From Eubacterium sp. (GTDB lineage: Bacteria; Bacillota; Clostridia; Oscillospirales; Acutalibacteraceae): DNA of 64,000 nt. Location: the NCBI GenBank assembly GCA_017445905.1, contig JAFSRX010000062.1:1-64000 (forward strand), given 5' to 3'. A model generated the notes under the pieces. It worked only from the letters and a program-made list of their open reading frames with translations. It made no database searches and had not been told where the DNA came from. Below are positions 32,221 through 42,785 of this stretch, in pieces. Both the position numbers and the translations under genes were made by a program. Position 1 is the stretch's first letter; every line of letters starts with the position of its first letter.

Positions 32221-33438
32221 ATGGCTTATGATATTCAGGAGGCTAAGGAATTAGTCGTTAAAGCCGGCAAAGAGCTTATTGAAAAAGGGCTTATTGCCAG
32301 AACCTGGGGTAATGTTTCTGCAAGAATAAGTGATACCCAGTTTGTTATAACTCCTTCGGGAAGAGCATATGAGGATTTAACACCCGAGGAAATCGTTGTT
32401 GTTAATATCGAGGATTGCTCATATGAAGGAGAAATTAAGCCTTCTTCGGAAAAGGGCGTTCATGCTGCCGCATACCGCCATCATCCGACAGTTGATTTCG
32501 TTATCCACACTCATCAGAAAGCTGCAACCATCGTTTCTATAACGGGAATGACAATAACTAATGTTTATGATGAGTTCAGAGATGTTCTCGGCGATACAGT
32601 TCCTTGTGCAGCATATGCTATGTCAACAACTGATTCACTTCGCAAGAAAGTTGAAATGAGCATAATGACAAATCCAAATGCGCGCGCAATTATGATGATG
32701 CATCACGGAACAATCTGTATGGGCGATGATTATGACCACGCTTTTGCACTTGCAGAAAACCTTGAAAAGTGCTGTGAAAAGGTTATTAAAGATAACTATC
32801 TTCGTCATTCATGGGCAAAAACTTATTCAGACGACGATAAGAGAGCATACTTCCTTAAAAAGAACGGCGCTCAGTTTATGCCCGATGAAATCTGCGATTT
32901 AGGTTCATCAATCAGAAACGGAAACACCTTCACATTAACAGTCGGCGGTAAAACAGTTGATATTGATGTTGAAACAGGCGTTGGCATAAACGGAATTGCT
33001 CCTAAGGTAGAAAAGATTCACAGAGCAATTTATAACACCGAGGATTGCACAATTATTAAACATCTTACATCTCCCGATATCGTTGCAGTTTCATGCACAG
33101 GGGATGATATGGTCCCAATGATTGATGACTTTGCTCAGATTGTTGGCGTTGACGTTAAGAATTGTCCGTGGATAGACGGCGATACCGATGATTGCGCTAA
33201 GGAAATCGGCAAGGCTATCGATAACAGAAATGCAGTTCTCATTCAGGGCAACGGCGCTCTTGTAACAGGTAATACAGACGGCGATATGCAAGCTCTTGAT
33301 ATTATTATGAACAAGGCTTGCGAGGCTGTTGTTGATGTTAATATCTTTAACAGAGCTCACTATGTTCCTAAGCTTGAATGCTTCCTTATGAGAACAGTTT
33401 ATCTTGCAAAGTACAGCAAGAAGATAGACGAGAAATAA
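32221..33438 (+). CDS. Class II aldolase/adducin protein with a second degenerate aldolase domain
   Basis: Zinc-dependent aldolase, 405 residues. The first half is a complete FucA/RhaD/AraD-type domain: ARTWGNVSARI, TPSGRAYEDL, PSSEKGVHAAAYRHHP (catalytic Glu region), FVIHTHQ (zinc His pair) and MMMHHGTI (third His). The second half (from about residue 250) repeats the fold, with KVEKIHRAIY, IKHLTSPDIVAVS and VLIQGNGALVTG, but the zinc histidines are missing. Class II aldolases usually cleave or epimerise sugar phosphates, which fits the FGGY kinase. GGAGAAAATTT precedes the ATG. A strong terminator follows. Confidence 0.87.
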   Translation: MAYDIQEAKELVVKAGKELIEKGLIARTWGNVSARISDTQFVITPSGRAYEDLTPEEIVVVNIEDCSYEGEIKPSSEKGVHAAAYRHHPTVDFVIHTHQKAATIVSITGMTITNVYDEFRDVLGDTVPCAAYAMSTTDSLRKKVEMSIMTNPNARAIMMMHHGTICMGDDYDHAFALAENLEKCCEKVIKDNYLRHSWAKTYSDDDKRAYFLKKNGAQFMPDEICDLGSSIRNGNTFTLTVGGKTVDIDVETGVGINGIAPKVEKIHRAIYNTEDCTIIKHLTSPDIVAVSCTGDDMVPMIDDFAQIVGVDVKNCPWIDGDTDDCAKEIGKAIDNRNAVLIQGNGALVTGNTDGDMQALDIIMNKACEAVVDVNIFNRAHYVPKLECFLMRTVYLAKYSKKIDEK

Positions 33439-33445
33439 AAATACA

Positions 33446-33472
33446 AAGGGGTTGCTTCGGCAGCCCTTTTAT
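33446..33472 (+). terminator. Terminator after the aldolase gene
   Basis: AAAGGGGTTGC-TTCG-GCAGCCCTTT, a 10-bp stem with a UUCG loop and a short T-run. Confidence 0.8.
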
Positions 33473-33552
33473 TAATTCCTGATTTCTTAGAAACGCCCGG
33501 CAGGGTTGTTTCTTTATTTTTTATCCTTGTGAAAAATTTACAAAAAAAGGTG

Positions 33553-33581
33553 TTGACATATTGTTTTTCATGGTCTATAAT
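33553..33581 (+). promoter_or_regulatory. rpoB promoter
   Basis: TTGACA (33553-33558), 17 bases, TATAAT (33576-33581): full consensus. The leader to rpoB is about 130 bases and contains GGCGGAAAAACCGCT as a small hairpin. Confidence 0.85.
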
Positions 33582-33717
33582 GCTTATCACTATTATAATG
33601 GATATATATGCCTATTTGAGCATTTTAGTCGGCTTTTCAGTCACAAAAAGTTTACTTTTTCAGGGCGGAAAAACCGCTGAATATCCTGATTTTTAGGCGA
33701 AATTTTAAGGAAACGGA

Positions 33718-36700
33718 GTGAATACCTTTATGGTGAATGTGAAGGATGTTAAGCTCGGAACAACAACGCGTAAAAGCTTTGCGAAAATCAATGAGGTTAT
33801 GCAGATGCCTAATCTTATTGAGGTGCAGAAGAAATCTTATCAGTGGTTTCTTGATGAAGGCTTGAAAGAGGTTTTTCGTGATATCGGTTCAATAACCGAC
33901 TATACAGGAAATCTTGTGCTCGATTTCATTGATTATTCAATGGACGATGAGCCGAAGTATTCAATCGCTCAGTGTAAGGCGCGTGATGTTACTTATGCAA
34001 AACCTCTCAAGGTAAGAGCAAGACTTCAGAACAAGGAAACAGGCGAGGTTAAGGAAAACACAATCTATATGGGCGATTTCCCGCTTATGACGGATGCAGG
34101 AACATTCGTTATTAACGGCGCCGAAAGATGTATTGTATCTCAGCTCGTCAGATCTCCAGGCGTATATTATCATATGGAGCATGATAAAACAGGTAAGGAA
34201 TTATATACCAACACTGTTATTCCTAACCGCGGTGCATGGCTCGAATATGAAACTGATGCAAACGATTTATTCTACGTCAGAATAGATAAAAACCGAAAAA
34301 TATTTATAACAACTTTTCTTCGTTCTCTCGGTCTTTCAAGCGACGATGATATAAGAGAATTTTTCGGCGATGATGAAAGAATCGAAGCAACTATTGAAAA
34401 GGATACAACAAAGAATCAGGAAGAAGCGCTTCTTGAGGTTTATAAAAAGCTTCGTCCCGGTGAGCCGCCAACACTTGAAACTGCTCAGGCTCATCTTGAC
34501 GCTCTCTTCTTTGATGCTCATAGATACGATCTTTCAAGAGTCGGCAGATATAAGTATAACAAAAAGCTCGGCATGACGGACAGACTTACAGGTCAGGTTC
34601 TTTCTCAGCCTGTTATTTCGCCTCAGGGTGAGCTCCTTGCAGATGCAGGAGATAAGATTGATGCTGCTAAAGCTGCCGAAATCGAAAATGCAGGTGTTAT
34701 GTTTGCGTTTGTTCAGCTTGAAAGCGGAAAAGAAGTCAAGATCGTTTCAAACGGTATGGTTGATATGGAGGTTTACTGCCCCGATATCGATAAGAAGGCT
34801 TTTGCAATCAACGAAAAGGTTTCTTACAGAGTTTTAAGCGGAATTCTTGATAAATGCGGCGACGATAAAGATGCGCTTGAAGAAGAAATAAGAATCAAGC
34901 ACGATGATCTTATTCCTAATCATATTATAGTTGACGATATTTTCGCAACTGTTTCATATCTTCTCAACGTTGCAAACGGCGTTGGAACAACGGATGATAT
35001 CGACCATCTCGGAAACCGCCGTATCCGTGCAGTCGGCGAACTTCTTCAGAATCAGTTCAGAATCGGCTTCACAAGAATGGAAAGAGGCATTCGTGAGAGA
35101 ATGACTCTTCAGGCTCAGGACGATGAGGAATCAATAACTCCTCAGGCACTTATCAACATCCGTCCTGTATTCGCTGCAATCAGAGAGTTCTTCGGTTCAT
35201 CTCCACTTTCACAGTTTATGGACCAGAACAACCCGCTTGCAGAGCTTACTCATAAAAGACGTCTTTCAGCTCTCGGCCCCGGCGGACTTTCAAGAGACCG
35301 CGCAGGCTTCGAGGTTCGTGACGTTCACTATACTCACTACGGAAGAATGTGTCCTATCGAGACTCCTGAAGGACCAAACATCGGACTTATTTCTTATCTT
35401 GCTTGTTATTCAAGACTTAATGAATACGGCTTCATTGAAGCTCCGTACCGTAAGATAGATAAGGAAACAGGCGTTGTAACCGACGAGGTTGTTTATATGA
35501 CAGCCGATATGGAGGACGAATATGTTGTTGCTCAGGCAAACGAGCCGCTTGATGAAAACGGAAGATTTGCCAACAGCAGAGTAACCTGCCGTTACAGAGA
35601 TGAGTTCTTAACTCTTCCTCCCGACAGAGTTGACTATATGGACGTATCTCCTAAGATGGTTGTTTCGGTTGCAACCGCAATGATTCCGTTCCTTGAAAAC
35701 GACGACGCAAACCGTGCTCTTATGGGTGCTAACATGCAGCGTCAGGCTGTACCGCTTCTTAAAACAGAGGCTCCCGTTGTTGGAACAGGTATGGAATACA
35801 AGGCTGCATATGACTCAGGCGTTGTTGTTCCCGCTAAGAGAGGCGGAACAGTTGTTGCGCTTGATGCAGATACTATTGAAATCAAAACAAAATCAGGCGA
35901 GATAGATAAATATGAACTTATCAAATTCGCCGGATCAAACCAGGGAACCTGCATTAACCAGAGACCTATCGTATCTCTTCATCAGGAAGTTGAGGATGGA
36001 CAGGTTATCGCAGACGGACCTGCAACCCACGGCGGTGAGATTTCACTCGGTAAGAATGCTCTTATCGGATTTATGACCTGGGAAGGTTATAACTACGAGG
36101 ACGCTGTTCTTATCAACGAAAAAATTGTTCGTGATGATGTTTATACATCAATCCATATTATAGAACACGATCAGGAAGCAAGAGATACCAAGCTCGGACC
36201 TGAGGAAATCACAAGAGATATTCCAAACGTTGGTGAAGATGCTCTTAAAGACCTTGATGAAGACGGAATTATCCGCATCGGCGCTGAGGTTAAGAGCGGA
36301 GACATCCTTGTCGGCAAGGTAACACCAAAGGGTGAAACCGAGCTTACAAGTGAGGAAAGACTCCTTCGTGCAATCTTTGGTGAGAAGGCAAGGGAAGTAA
36401 GAGATACATCTCTCAAGGTTCCCCACGGTGAATACGGTATCGTTGTTGACGTTAAGGTGTTCACAAGAGCAAATTCAGACGAGCTCAACCCAGGCGTAAA
36501 CAAGGTTGTTCGTGTTTATATTGCTCAGAAGAGAAAGATTCAGGCGGGCGATAAGATGGCTGGTCGTCACGGAAACAAGGGTGTTGTTTCAAGAGTTCTT
36601 CCTCAGGAAGATATGCCCTTCCTTCCCGACGGCAGACCGCTTGATATTGTTCTTAATCCTCTTGGCGTACCATCACGTATGAATATCGGTCAGGTTCTTG

Positions 36701-37521
36701 AAGTTCATCTCGGCTATGCAGCTAAGGCTCTCGGCTGGAAGATGATGACTCCTGTATTCGACGGCGCTCACGAGGAAGATATCCGCGAATGCTTAAAACT
36801 TGCTGATATCGGATATTATATTGATGAAAACGGAAACAAGGTATTCGACGGTAAAACAAAACTTATCGACGGAAGAACAGGCGAGCCGTTTGATAACCGT
36901 ATAACAGTTGGTTATATGTATTATCTCAAGCTCCATCACCTTGTTGATGATAAGATGCATGCCCGTTCAACAGGACCTTATTCTCTTGTTACCCAGCAGC
37001 CTCTCGGCGGTAAAGCGCAGTTCGGCGGACAGCGTTTCGGTGAGATGGAAGTTTGGGCGCTTGAAGCATACGGCGCTGCATATACTCTTCAGGAAATCAT
37101 AACCGTTAAGTCGGATGATGTTGTCGGAAGAGTTAACACCTATGAATCAATTGTCAAGGGCGAGAACATTCCTCCTGCAGGAACTCCTGAGGCATTCAAG
37201 GTTCTTTATAAAGAGTTCCAGGCTCTCGGACTCGACACCACTCTTTATGACAGAAACGGTGAAGAGGTTGAGATTAAACAGGATCTCGATGATGATGGAA
37301 TTCAGCCGCTTCCGGCTGATGATGAAGCTTTCCAGACGGTTAACGATGTTGAAGGCACAGAGGGCTGGGGCGTTGTTAATCCTGATGAAGAGCAACAGGA
37401 AGCAGATCAGAGCAGTTCAGACATTTTTGCAAGCTTTGCTGATGCACTTGCAAGCGCTGAGGATGACGATGATGATTTCATCGGCGATTTCGGTGCAGAT
37501 AATGATGAAGAAGAGTTCTAA
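33718..37521 (+). CDS. rpoB: RNA polymerase beta subunit
   Basis: Catalytic beta subunit, 1267 residues. It contains the Rif region [20 protein letters not shown] followed by RLSALGPGG with the wild-type residues at the common resistance positions, [21 protein letters not shown]-type core sequence, [12 protein letters not shown] near the active site, and the C-terminal clamp [18 protein letters not shown]. The acidic extension at the end ([19 protein letters not shown]) is common in Clostridia. GTG 33718 has AAGGA six bases upstream; ATG 33730 gives the more usual MVNVKD start and is the alternative. It has its own promoter and is not preceded by rplJ-rplL. Confidence 0.98.
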   Translation: MNTFMVNVKDVKLGTTTRKSFAKINEVMQMPNLIEVQKKSYQWFLDEGLKEVFRDIGSITDYTGNLVLDFIDYSMDDEPKYSIAQCKARDVTYAKPLKVRARLQNKETGEVKENTIYMGDFPLMTDAGTFVINGAERCIVSQLVRSPGVYYHMEHDKTGKELYTNTVIPNRGAWLEYETDANDLFYVRIDKNRKIFITTFLRSLGLSSDDDIREFFGDDERIEATIEKDTTKNQEEALLEVYKKLRPGEPPTLETAQAHLDALFFDAHRYDLSRVGRYKYNKKLGMTDRLTGQVLSQPVISPQGELLADAGDKIDAAKAAEIENAGVMFAFVQLESGKEVKIVSNGMVDMEVYCPDIDKKAFAINEKVSYRVLSGILDKCGDDKDALEEEIRIKHDDLIPNHIIVDDIFATVSYLLNVANGVGTTDDIDHLGNRRIRAVGELLQNQFRIGFTRMERGIRERMTLQAQDDEESITPQALINIRPVFAAIREFFGSSPLSQFMDQNNPLAELTHKRRLSALGPGGLSRDRAGFEVRDVHYTHYGRMCPIETPEGPNIGLISYLACYSRLNEYGFIEAPYRKIDKETGVVTDEVVYMTADMEDEYVVAQANEPLDENGRFANSRVTCRYRDEFLTLPPDRVDYMDVSPKMVVSVATAMIPFLENDDANRALMGANMQRQAVPLLKTEAPVVGTGMEYKAAYDSGVVVPAKRGGTVVALDADTIEIKTKSGEIDKYELIKFAGSNQGTCINQRPIVSLHQEVEDGQVIADGPATHGGEISLGKNALIGFMTWEGYNYEDAVLINEKIVRDDVYTSIHIIEHDQEARDTKLGPEEITRDIPNVGEDALKDLDEDGIIRIGAEVKSGDILVGKVTPKGETELTSEERLLRAIFGEKAREVRDTSLKVPHGEYGIVVDVKVFTRANSDELNPGVNKVVRVYIAQKRKIQAGDKMAGRHGNKGVVSRVLPQEDMPFLPDGRPLDIVLNPLGVPSRMNIGQVLEVHLGYAAKALGWKMMTPVFDGAHEEDIRECLKLADIGYYIDENGNKVFDGKTKLIDGRTGEPFDNRITVGYMYYLKLHHLVDDKMHARSTGPYSLVTQQPLGGKAQFGGQRFGEMEVWALEAYGAAYTLQEIITVKSDDVVGRVNTYESIVKGENIPPAGTPEAFKVLYKEFQALGLDTTLYDRNGEEVEIKQDLDDDGIQPLPADDEAFQTVNDVEGTEGWGVVNPDEEQQEADQSSSDIFASFADALASAEDDDDDFIGDFGADNDEEEF

Positions 37522-37577
37522 CTCTTAGCTTTGAAAACTTACCTACCTAATTATATAGAAAAGGAGTGCTTCCATTA

Positions 37578-40500
37578 ATGAATACTAATTCAACAAATGA
37601 TTTCAGTTCAATCAGAATCGGACTTGCGTCACCCGAGCGTATCCGCGAATGGTCATACGGCGAGGTAACAAAGCCCGAAACTATAAACTACAGAACACTT
37701 AAACCCGAGCGCGACGGTCTTTTCTGCGAAAAAATCTTCGGTCCCATGAAGGACTGGGAATGCCACTGCGGAAAGTATAAGAGAGTTCGCTATAAGGGTA
37801 AGATTTGCGAGCGCTGCGGAGTTGAAATCACCCGTGCTAAAGTGCGCCGCGAACGTATGGGCCATATTGAGCTTGCGGCTCCCGTATCACATATCTGGTA
37901 CTTCAAGGGAATCCCGAGCAGACTTGGTCTTGTTCTCGACATAAGCCCGAGATATCTTGAAAAGGTTCTCTATTTCGCTCTTTATATCGTAACCGATCCC
38001 GGTGATACTCCGCTTGAGAAAATGCAGATTCTCAACGAAAAAGAGTATGCCGAAATGCGCGAAAGATATGAGGATGACTTCGAGGCAGGAATGGGTGCAG
38101 AAGCTATCAAAAAGCTTCTTCAGGATATTGATGTTCCAACTCTTCGTGAAGAGCTTACCGCTGAGCTTGAAGGCGCAACAGGTCAGAAGAGAGTTAAACT
38201 CCTCAAGAGACTTGATGTTGTTGACGCTTTCTATAACAGCGGAAACAAGCTCGAGTGGATGATTCTCGACGTTATTCCGGTTATTCCTCCGGATATTCGT
38301 CCTATGGTACAGCTCGACGGCGGACGTTTTGCAACAAGCGACCTCAACGACCTCTACAGAAGAGTTATCAACAGAAATAACAGACTTAAAAGACTTATCG
38401 AGCTCAATGCTCCCGATATTATCGTAAGAAACGAAAAGAGAATGCTCCAGGAATCTGTTGACGCTCTTATTGATAACGGCAGACGCGGACGTCCTGTAAC
38501 AGGACCGAATAACCGTCCTCTTAAATCTCTTTCGGATATGCTTAAAGGTAAGCAGGGACGTTTCCGTCAGAACCTTCTCGGAAAGCGTGTTGACTACTCA
38601 GGACGTTCGGTTATCGTTGTAGGACCTGAACTTAAAATGTATCAGTGCGGTCTTCCAAAGGAAATGGCTATTGAGCTCTTCAAGCCCTTCATTATGAAGA
38701 GACTTGTTGAAATCGGTAAGGCTTCAAATATCAAATCTGCAAGAAAGATGGTTGAAAAGGCTGAAAAGGCTGAGGTCTGGGATGCTCTTGAGGTTGTAAT
38801 CAAGGATCACCCCGTTATGCTCAACCGTGCTCCCACTCTTCACAGACTCGGTATTCAGGCGTTTGAACCCGTTCTCGTTGAAGGAAGAGCAATCAAACTT
38901 CATCCCCTTGCTTGTACAGCGTTTAACGCCGACTTCGACGGTGACCAGATGGCTGTTCACGTTCCTCTTTCTGCGGAGGCTCAGGCAGAGGCAAGAATGC
39001 TTATGCTCGCTGCCAACAACCTCTTAAAGCCTTCAGATGGTAAGCCTGTTGCAGTTCCTACTCAGGATATGGTTATCGGTTCATACTACTTAACGATGGT
39101 TAAGGAAGGCGAGCCCGGCGCACCAACTGTTGAAACAATCGACGGCAAAGAGGTAACTAAATATAATATCTACCGCGACAAGGATGAGGCTATGATGGCA
39201 TTCCAGGAAGGCTCACTCGGTCTTCACAGCGAATGCTTGATCCGCTTCTCAAAAGAGGTTGACGGTGAGATTAAATCAAAGCTTGTTAAAACAACAATCG
39301 GAAGAGTTATTTTCAATAATCCTGTTCCTCAGGATCTCGGATTTGTTGACAGAAGCGACCCGGATAATGAATTCAACCTTGAAATAGAATTCGTTGTAAA
39401 GAAGGGCGGACTCGGAAAAATTGTTGATAAGTGCATAAGAAAGCACGGCGTTTCTGTTGCATCAAGAATGCTTGATGAGCTTAAAGCTCAGGGCTATAAG
39501 TATTCAACAATTTCAGGAACAACCGTTGCCGTTATAGATGCTCTTATCCCTGAAAAGAAGAAGGACTACCTTGAAGAAGCTGAGGCAAAGGTTGATGAAA
39601 TCACCATGCACTATAACTTCGGTGAAATTACCAACGAAGAGCGCAGCGAGGCTGTTATCAAGGCTTGGGAAGTTTGCACCAACAAGGTTTCAGACGAGCT
39701 TACCAACAACTTCGACGGAACACATAACCCAATTCATATGATGGTTGACTCCGGAGCCCGTGGTTCTATTTCACAGCTTCGTCAGCTCGCAGGTATGAGA
39801 GGTCTTATCGCTAATACCTCGGGTAAAACAATCGAGGTTCCGATCAGAGCTAACTACCGTGAAGGTCTTAATATTCTTGAATACTTCATTTCTTCCCGTG
39901 GTGCGCGTAAGGGATTAACCGATACCGCGCTTCGTACAGCTGACTCAGGTTATCTGACACGTCGTCTTGTAGATGTATCTCAGGATGTTATCATTCGTGA
40001 TAATGACTGCGGTTGCCACGACGGTATTGAAGTTTACGCTATTATGGACGGTAAACGTGTTCTTGAAAGCGTTGAAGAAAGACTTGTCGGAAGATATGTT
40101 GTTGACCCTGTAGTTCATCCTGAAACAGGCGAAGTTCTTATGGGTAATGACAGAATTATGACAGAAGAGGATGCTAAGAGAATTGTTGATGCAGGCATCA
40201 CTTCAGTTAAGATTCGCTCACTTATTACATGTAAGTCAAGAAACGGCGTATGTTGCAAGTGCTACGGTTCAAACCTTGCATTCAACGAGCCTGTTCAGGT
40301 TGGTGAGGCAGTCGGAACTATTGCTGCTCAGTCAATCGGTGAGCCCGGTACCCAGCTTACAATGCGTACCTTCCATACAGGTGGTGTCGCAGGAGGTGAG
40401 GATATCACTCAGGGCCTTCCAAGAGTCGAGGAACTCTTCGAGGCAAGAAAACCGAAGCAGCTTGCAATACTCTCTGAAATCGAGGGTGATATGCGTTTCG

Positions 40501-41228
40501 AGGAAATTAAAAAATCTCGCCACGTTGTTGTTTATAACACTGAAACAGGGGAAGAGAAGAAATATCTCATTCCTTACGGCGCAAGACTTCACGAAAACAT
40601 TGTTGAAGGCGCACACATCGAAAAGGGTCAGGAAATCACCGTTGGTGCAAAGAATCCCCACGATGTTCTTGCAATTCTCGGTAAAGAGGCTGTTTATAAC
40701 TATCTTATTAAAGAAGTTCAGTTCGCATACCGTACTCAGGGTGTTGATATCAACGATAAACACATTGAGGTTATTGTTCGTCAGATGCTCAAGAAGTGCA
40801 CTGTTGATGATGCAGGAAGCACAGATCTTATCGCAGGAACAATGGTTGATGTATCTGATGTTGATGCTGCAAACGATAAGATTGAAGAAAGAATCAAAGC
40901 AGGCGAAGAGGGACTTGCATATGCAACATATATCCCGATTCTTATGGGTATCACCAAAGCTTCTCTTGCAACCGATTCCTTCCTTTCAGCAGCTTCCTTC
41001 CAGGAAACAACCCGTGTTCTTACCGACGCTGCTATCAGAGGAAAGAGCGACCAGCTTCTCGGTCTTAAAGAGAATGTTCTTATCGGTAAGCTCATCCCTG
41101 CAGGAACAGGTATGGAAGTATTTAAGGATGTTGATATTGTTCCGAGCTATTTCAGTGCAGAAGGCTCAGAAGAAATCCTCAACCTTGAACAGCTTCAGGA
41201 GCTTTTAACAAATAGTATGTCAGAATAA
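37578..41228 (+). CDS. rpoC: RNA polymerase beta' subunit
   Basis: Catalytic beta' subunit, 1216 residues from the chosen start. The N-terminal zinc ribbon [20 protein letters not shown], the RPGDIIVR-type clamp region, the magnesium-binding loop [12 protein letters not shown], the trigger loop/bridge helix region and the second zinc site CGCHDG...CCKCYG are all present. ATG 37578 follows AAAAGGAG by 11 bases; a GTG at 37566 would overlap the ribosome binding site. It lies 56 bases after rpoB, in the same operon. Its end runs directly into the promoter of the rpsL unit. Confidence 0.98.
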   Translation: MNTNSTNDFSSIRIGLASPERIREWSYGEVTKPETINYRTLKPERDGLFCEKIFGPMKDWECHCGKYKRVRYKGKICERCGVEITRAKVRRERMGHIELAAPVSHIWYFKGIPSRLGLVLDISPRYLEKVLYFALYIVTDPGDTPLEKMQILNEKEYAEMRERYEDDFEAGMGAEAIKKLLQDIDVPTLREELTAELEGATGQKRVKLLKRLDVVDAFYNSGNKLEWMILDVIPVIPPDIRPMVQLDGGRFATSDLNDLYRRVINRNNRLKRLIELNAPDIIVRNEKRMLQESVDALIDNGRRGRPVTGPNNRPLKSLSDMLKGKQGRFRQNLLGKRVDYSGRSVIVVGPELKMYQCGLPKEMAIELFKPFIMKRLVEIGKASNIKSARKMVEKAEKAEVWDALEVVIKDHPVMLNRAPTLHRLGIQAFEPVLVEGRAIKLHPLACTAFNADFDGDQMAVHVPLSAEAQAEARMLMLAANNLLKPSDGKPVAVPTQDMVIGSYYLTMVKEGEPGAPTVETIDGKEVTKYNIYRDKDEAMMAFQEGSLGLHSECLIRFSKEVDGEIKSKLVKTTIGRVIFNNPVPQDLGFVDRSDPDNEFNLEIEFVVKKGGLGKIVDKCIRKHGVSVASRMLDELKAQGYKYSTISGTTVAVIDALIPEKKKDYLEEAEAKVDEITMHYNFGEITNEERSEAVIKAWEVCTNKVSDELTNNFDGTHNPIHMMVDSGARGSISQLRQLAGMRGLIANTSGKTIEVPIRANYREGLNILEYFISSRGARKGLTDTALRTADSGYLTRRLVDVSQDVIIRDNDCGCHDGIEVYAIMDGKRVLESVEERLVGRYVVDPVVHPETGEVLMGNDRIMTEEDAKRIVDAGITSVKIRSLITCKSRNGVCCKCYGSNLAFNEPVQVGEAVGTIAAQSIGEPGTQLTMRTFHTGGVAGGEDITQGLPRVEELFEARKPKQLAILSEIEGDMRFEEIKKSRHVVVYNTETGEEKKYLIPYGARLHENIVEGAHIEKGQEITVGAKNPHDVLAILGKEAVYNYLIKEVQFAYRTQGVDINDKHIEVIVRQMLKKCTVDDAGSTDLIAGTMVDVSDVDAANDKIEERIKAGEEGLAYATYIPILMGITKASLATDSFLSAASFQETTRVLTDAAIRGKSDQLLGLKENVLIGKLIPAGTGMEVFKDVDIVPSYFSAEGSEEILNLEQLQELLTNSMSE

Positions 41229-41236
41229 ATAAAATC

Positions 41237-41266
41237 TTGACAAATGCTAATACCTGATGGTATAAT
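41237..41266 (+). promoter_or_regulatory. rpsL-rpsG-fusA promoter
   Basis: TTGACA (41237-41242), 18 bases, TATAAT (41261-41266), directly after the rpoC stop. Confidence 0.8.
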
Positions 41267-41330
41267 ATTAACTTGCATCGGCATGAGTTTAGCAAAATTG
41301 CATAAATTCAACCGATTCAATTTGTACAAA

Positions 41331-41367
41331 TCGCTAATGGAGTGCACTTCGGTGCGCTCCATAGCGA
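41331..41367 (+). other. UUCG hairpin in the rpsL leader
   Basis: TCGCT-ATGGAGTGCAC, loop TTCG, GTGCGCTCCAT-AGCGA: about 16 paired bases with one bulged A. No T-run follows. It sits about 60 bases into the predicted leader. Confidence 0.7.
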
Positions 41368-41526
41368 GCGCATACAAAACAGCTTCGATTACAATTACGA
41401 ATTACAAGTTACGAATTACAAATTGATGGTGGGCTCCGACCACACCCGATTATATAATCGGAGCGAAGCGACCCGACAACTCGGAACTCGGGGCTCGAAA
41501 CTCGAAACTGTTTCGTATGCGCTTGC
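41364..41526. repeat. Composite repeat element in the rpsL leader
   Basis: Arms at 41364-41382 and 41508-41526 pair at 18 of 19 positions and enclose two heptamer tracts: AATTACG-type at 41386-41420 and AACTCGG-type at 41478-41505. A tail module between them reads on the minus strand CGGGTCGCTTCGCTCCGATT followed by ATATAA. Confidence 0.7.
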
Positions 41527-41554
41527 ATAAATACTACAGAAAGGAGATAAACTA

Positions 41555-41974
41555 TTGCCAACCTTTAATCAGCTCGTCAGAACAGGACGTAAGTCACTTG
41601 AAAAAAAGGCAAAGGCACCTGCGCTCTTAAAGGGTCTCAACACAAAGAAGAACGTTATGACTGATAACGCTTCTCCCCAGAAGCGCGGCGTTTGCACAGC
41701 TGTTAAAACCGCAACACCTAAGAAGCCTAACTCAGCACTTCGTAAGATTGCCAGAGTTCGTCTTACAAACGGTATGGAAGTTTCTGCTTACATTCCGGGT
41801 GTTGGCCATAACCTTCAGGAGCACTCCGTTGTTATGGTTCGCGGCGGCAGAGTTAAGGATCTTCCCGGTGTTCGTTACCACATCATCCGCGGAACTCTTG
41901 ATACTCAGGGCGTAACAGGCAGAATGCAGAGCCGTTCAAAATACGGTGCTAAAAAGCCAAAAGCTAAGAAGTAA
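41555..41974 (+). CDS. rpsL: 30S ribosomal protein S12
   Basis: Decoding-centre ribosomal protein, 139 residues. It contains the invariant [11 protein letters not shown] loop and the [13 protein letters not shown] loop, with the lysines whose replacement gives streptomycin resistance still present. The start is TTG 41555 (reading MPTFNQLVR), with AAGGAG eight bases upstream. It is first in the str operon but separated from rpsG by 292 bases, longer than usual. The leader carries a stable hairpin and a repeat element. Confidence 0.98.
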   Translation: MPTFNQLVRTGRKSLEKKAKAPALLKGLNTKKNVMTDNASPQKRGVCTAVKTATPKKPNSALRKIARVRLTNGMEVSAYIPGVGHNLQEHSVVMVRGGRVKDLPGVRYHIIRGTLDTQGVTGRMQSRSKYGAKKPKAKK

Positions 41975-42266
41975 TTAACAGCCGATTTCGCAAATTTAAA
42001 ATGAGGTATAATTGCGAATTTGCCCGTTTTTTAATTTGATATACGACAGTATGCCTGCATTAAAGAAACGACCAAATTCATAAATTCTCCCAACATTTTA
42101 TCTTTGCCAATTCAACTATTAATCACTTCAATAGTAACTAGAATTACAACTAAGGAAACCGACAATAGTTTATACCTATTATATATAGCGTAGGACCTGT
42201 TGTTGGCTCCACGGAAAAACCGAGTACCTATGAACTCATCAATATTAATGAAGGAGGGAAGCGAAG
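41975..42266 (+). other. 292-base rpsL-rpsG spacer
   Basis: No open reading frame of note. An imperfect inverted pair (TTCGCAAATT...AATTGCGAA, 41987-42018) followed by CCCGTTTTTT could attenuate transcription after rpsL. A TATAAT-like box occurs at 42009. Later sequence, with GGCTCCACGG and AAAAACCGAG, shows no structure I can assign. In E. coli the shorter intercistronic region is where S7 represses its own synthesis; a similar role here is only a guess. Confidence 0.4.
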
Positions 42267-42737
42267 ATGCCAAGAAGAGGTCAAATCGCTAAGCGTGACG
42301 TTTTACCGGATCCGCTTTATAACTCAAAGGTTGTAACTCGTCTTATCAATAATATTATGCTCGACGGTAAGAAGGGTGTTGCCCAGAAAATCGTTTACGG
42401 TGCATTCGATATTATCCAGGAAAAGACAGGTAAAGAACCCCTTGAAGTTTTTGAAGAGGCTATGGAACACGTTATGCCTGTTCTCGAGGTAAAGGCTCGT
42501 CGTATCGGCGGTGCAACTTACCAGGTTCCGCTTGAAGTTCGTCCTGAAAGAAGACAGACACTTGGTCTTAGATGGATAACTGCATTCGCTCGCGCAAGAA
42601 GCGAGAGAACAATGAAGGAACGTCTTGCAGCAGAGATTATGGACGCTGCAAACTCAACAGGCGGAGCAGTTAAGAAGTGTGATGATACACACAGAATGGC
42701 TGAAGCTAACAAGGCTTTTGCTCATTTCAGATATTAA
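42267..42737 (+). CDS. rpsG: 30S ribosomal protein S7
   Basis: Primary 16S rRNA-binding protein that nucleates the 30S head, 156 residues. It opens [21 protein letters not shown] and carries [20 protein letters not shown] and the C-terminal [16 protein letters not shown] strong GGAGGG precedes the ATG. In other bacteria it represses its own operon. Confidence 0.98.
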   Translation: MPRRGQIAKRDVLPDPLYNSKVVTRLINNIMLDGKKGVAQKIVYGAFDIIQEKTGKEPLEVFEEAMEHVMPVLEVKARRIGGATYQVPLEVRPERRQTLGLRWITAFARARSERTMKERLAAEIMDAANSTGGAVKKCDDTHRMAEANKAFAHFRY

Positions 42738-42785
42738 TATCTGTTTAAACAAACTATTCCTATTTTTTGAAACTTTAGAAAGGCT

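Noticed and set aside
34972-35310. Rifampicin-resistance change in rpoB
   Set aside because: The [19 protein letters not shown] positions all carry the sensitive residues.
40171-41208. 345-aa plus-strand frame inside rpoC
   Set aside because: It overlaps the conserved C-terminal half of rpoC in another frame and has no family motifs; it is a product of the strong codon bias.
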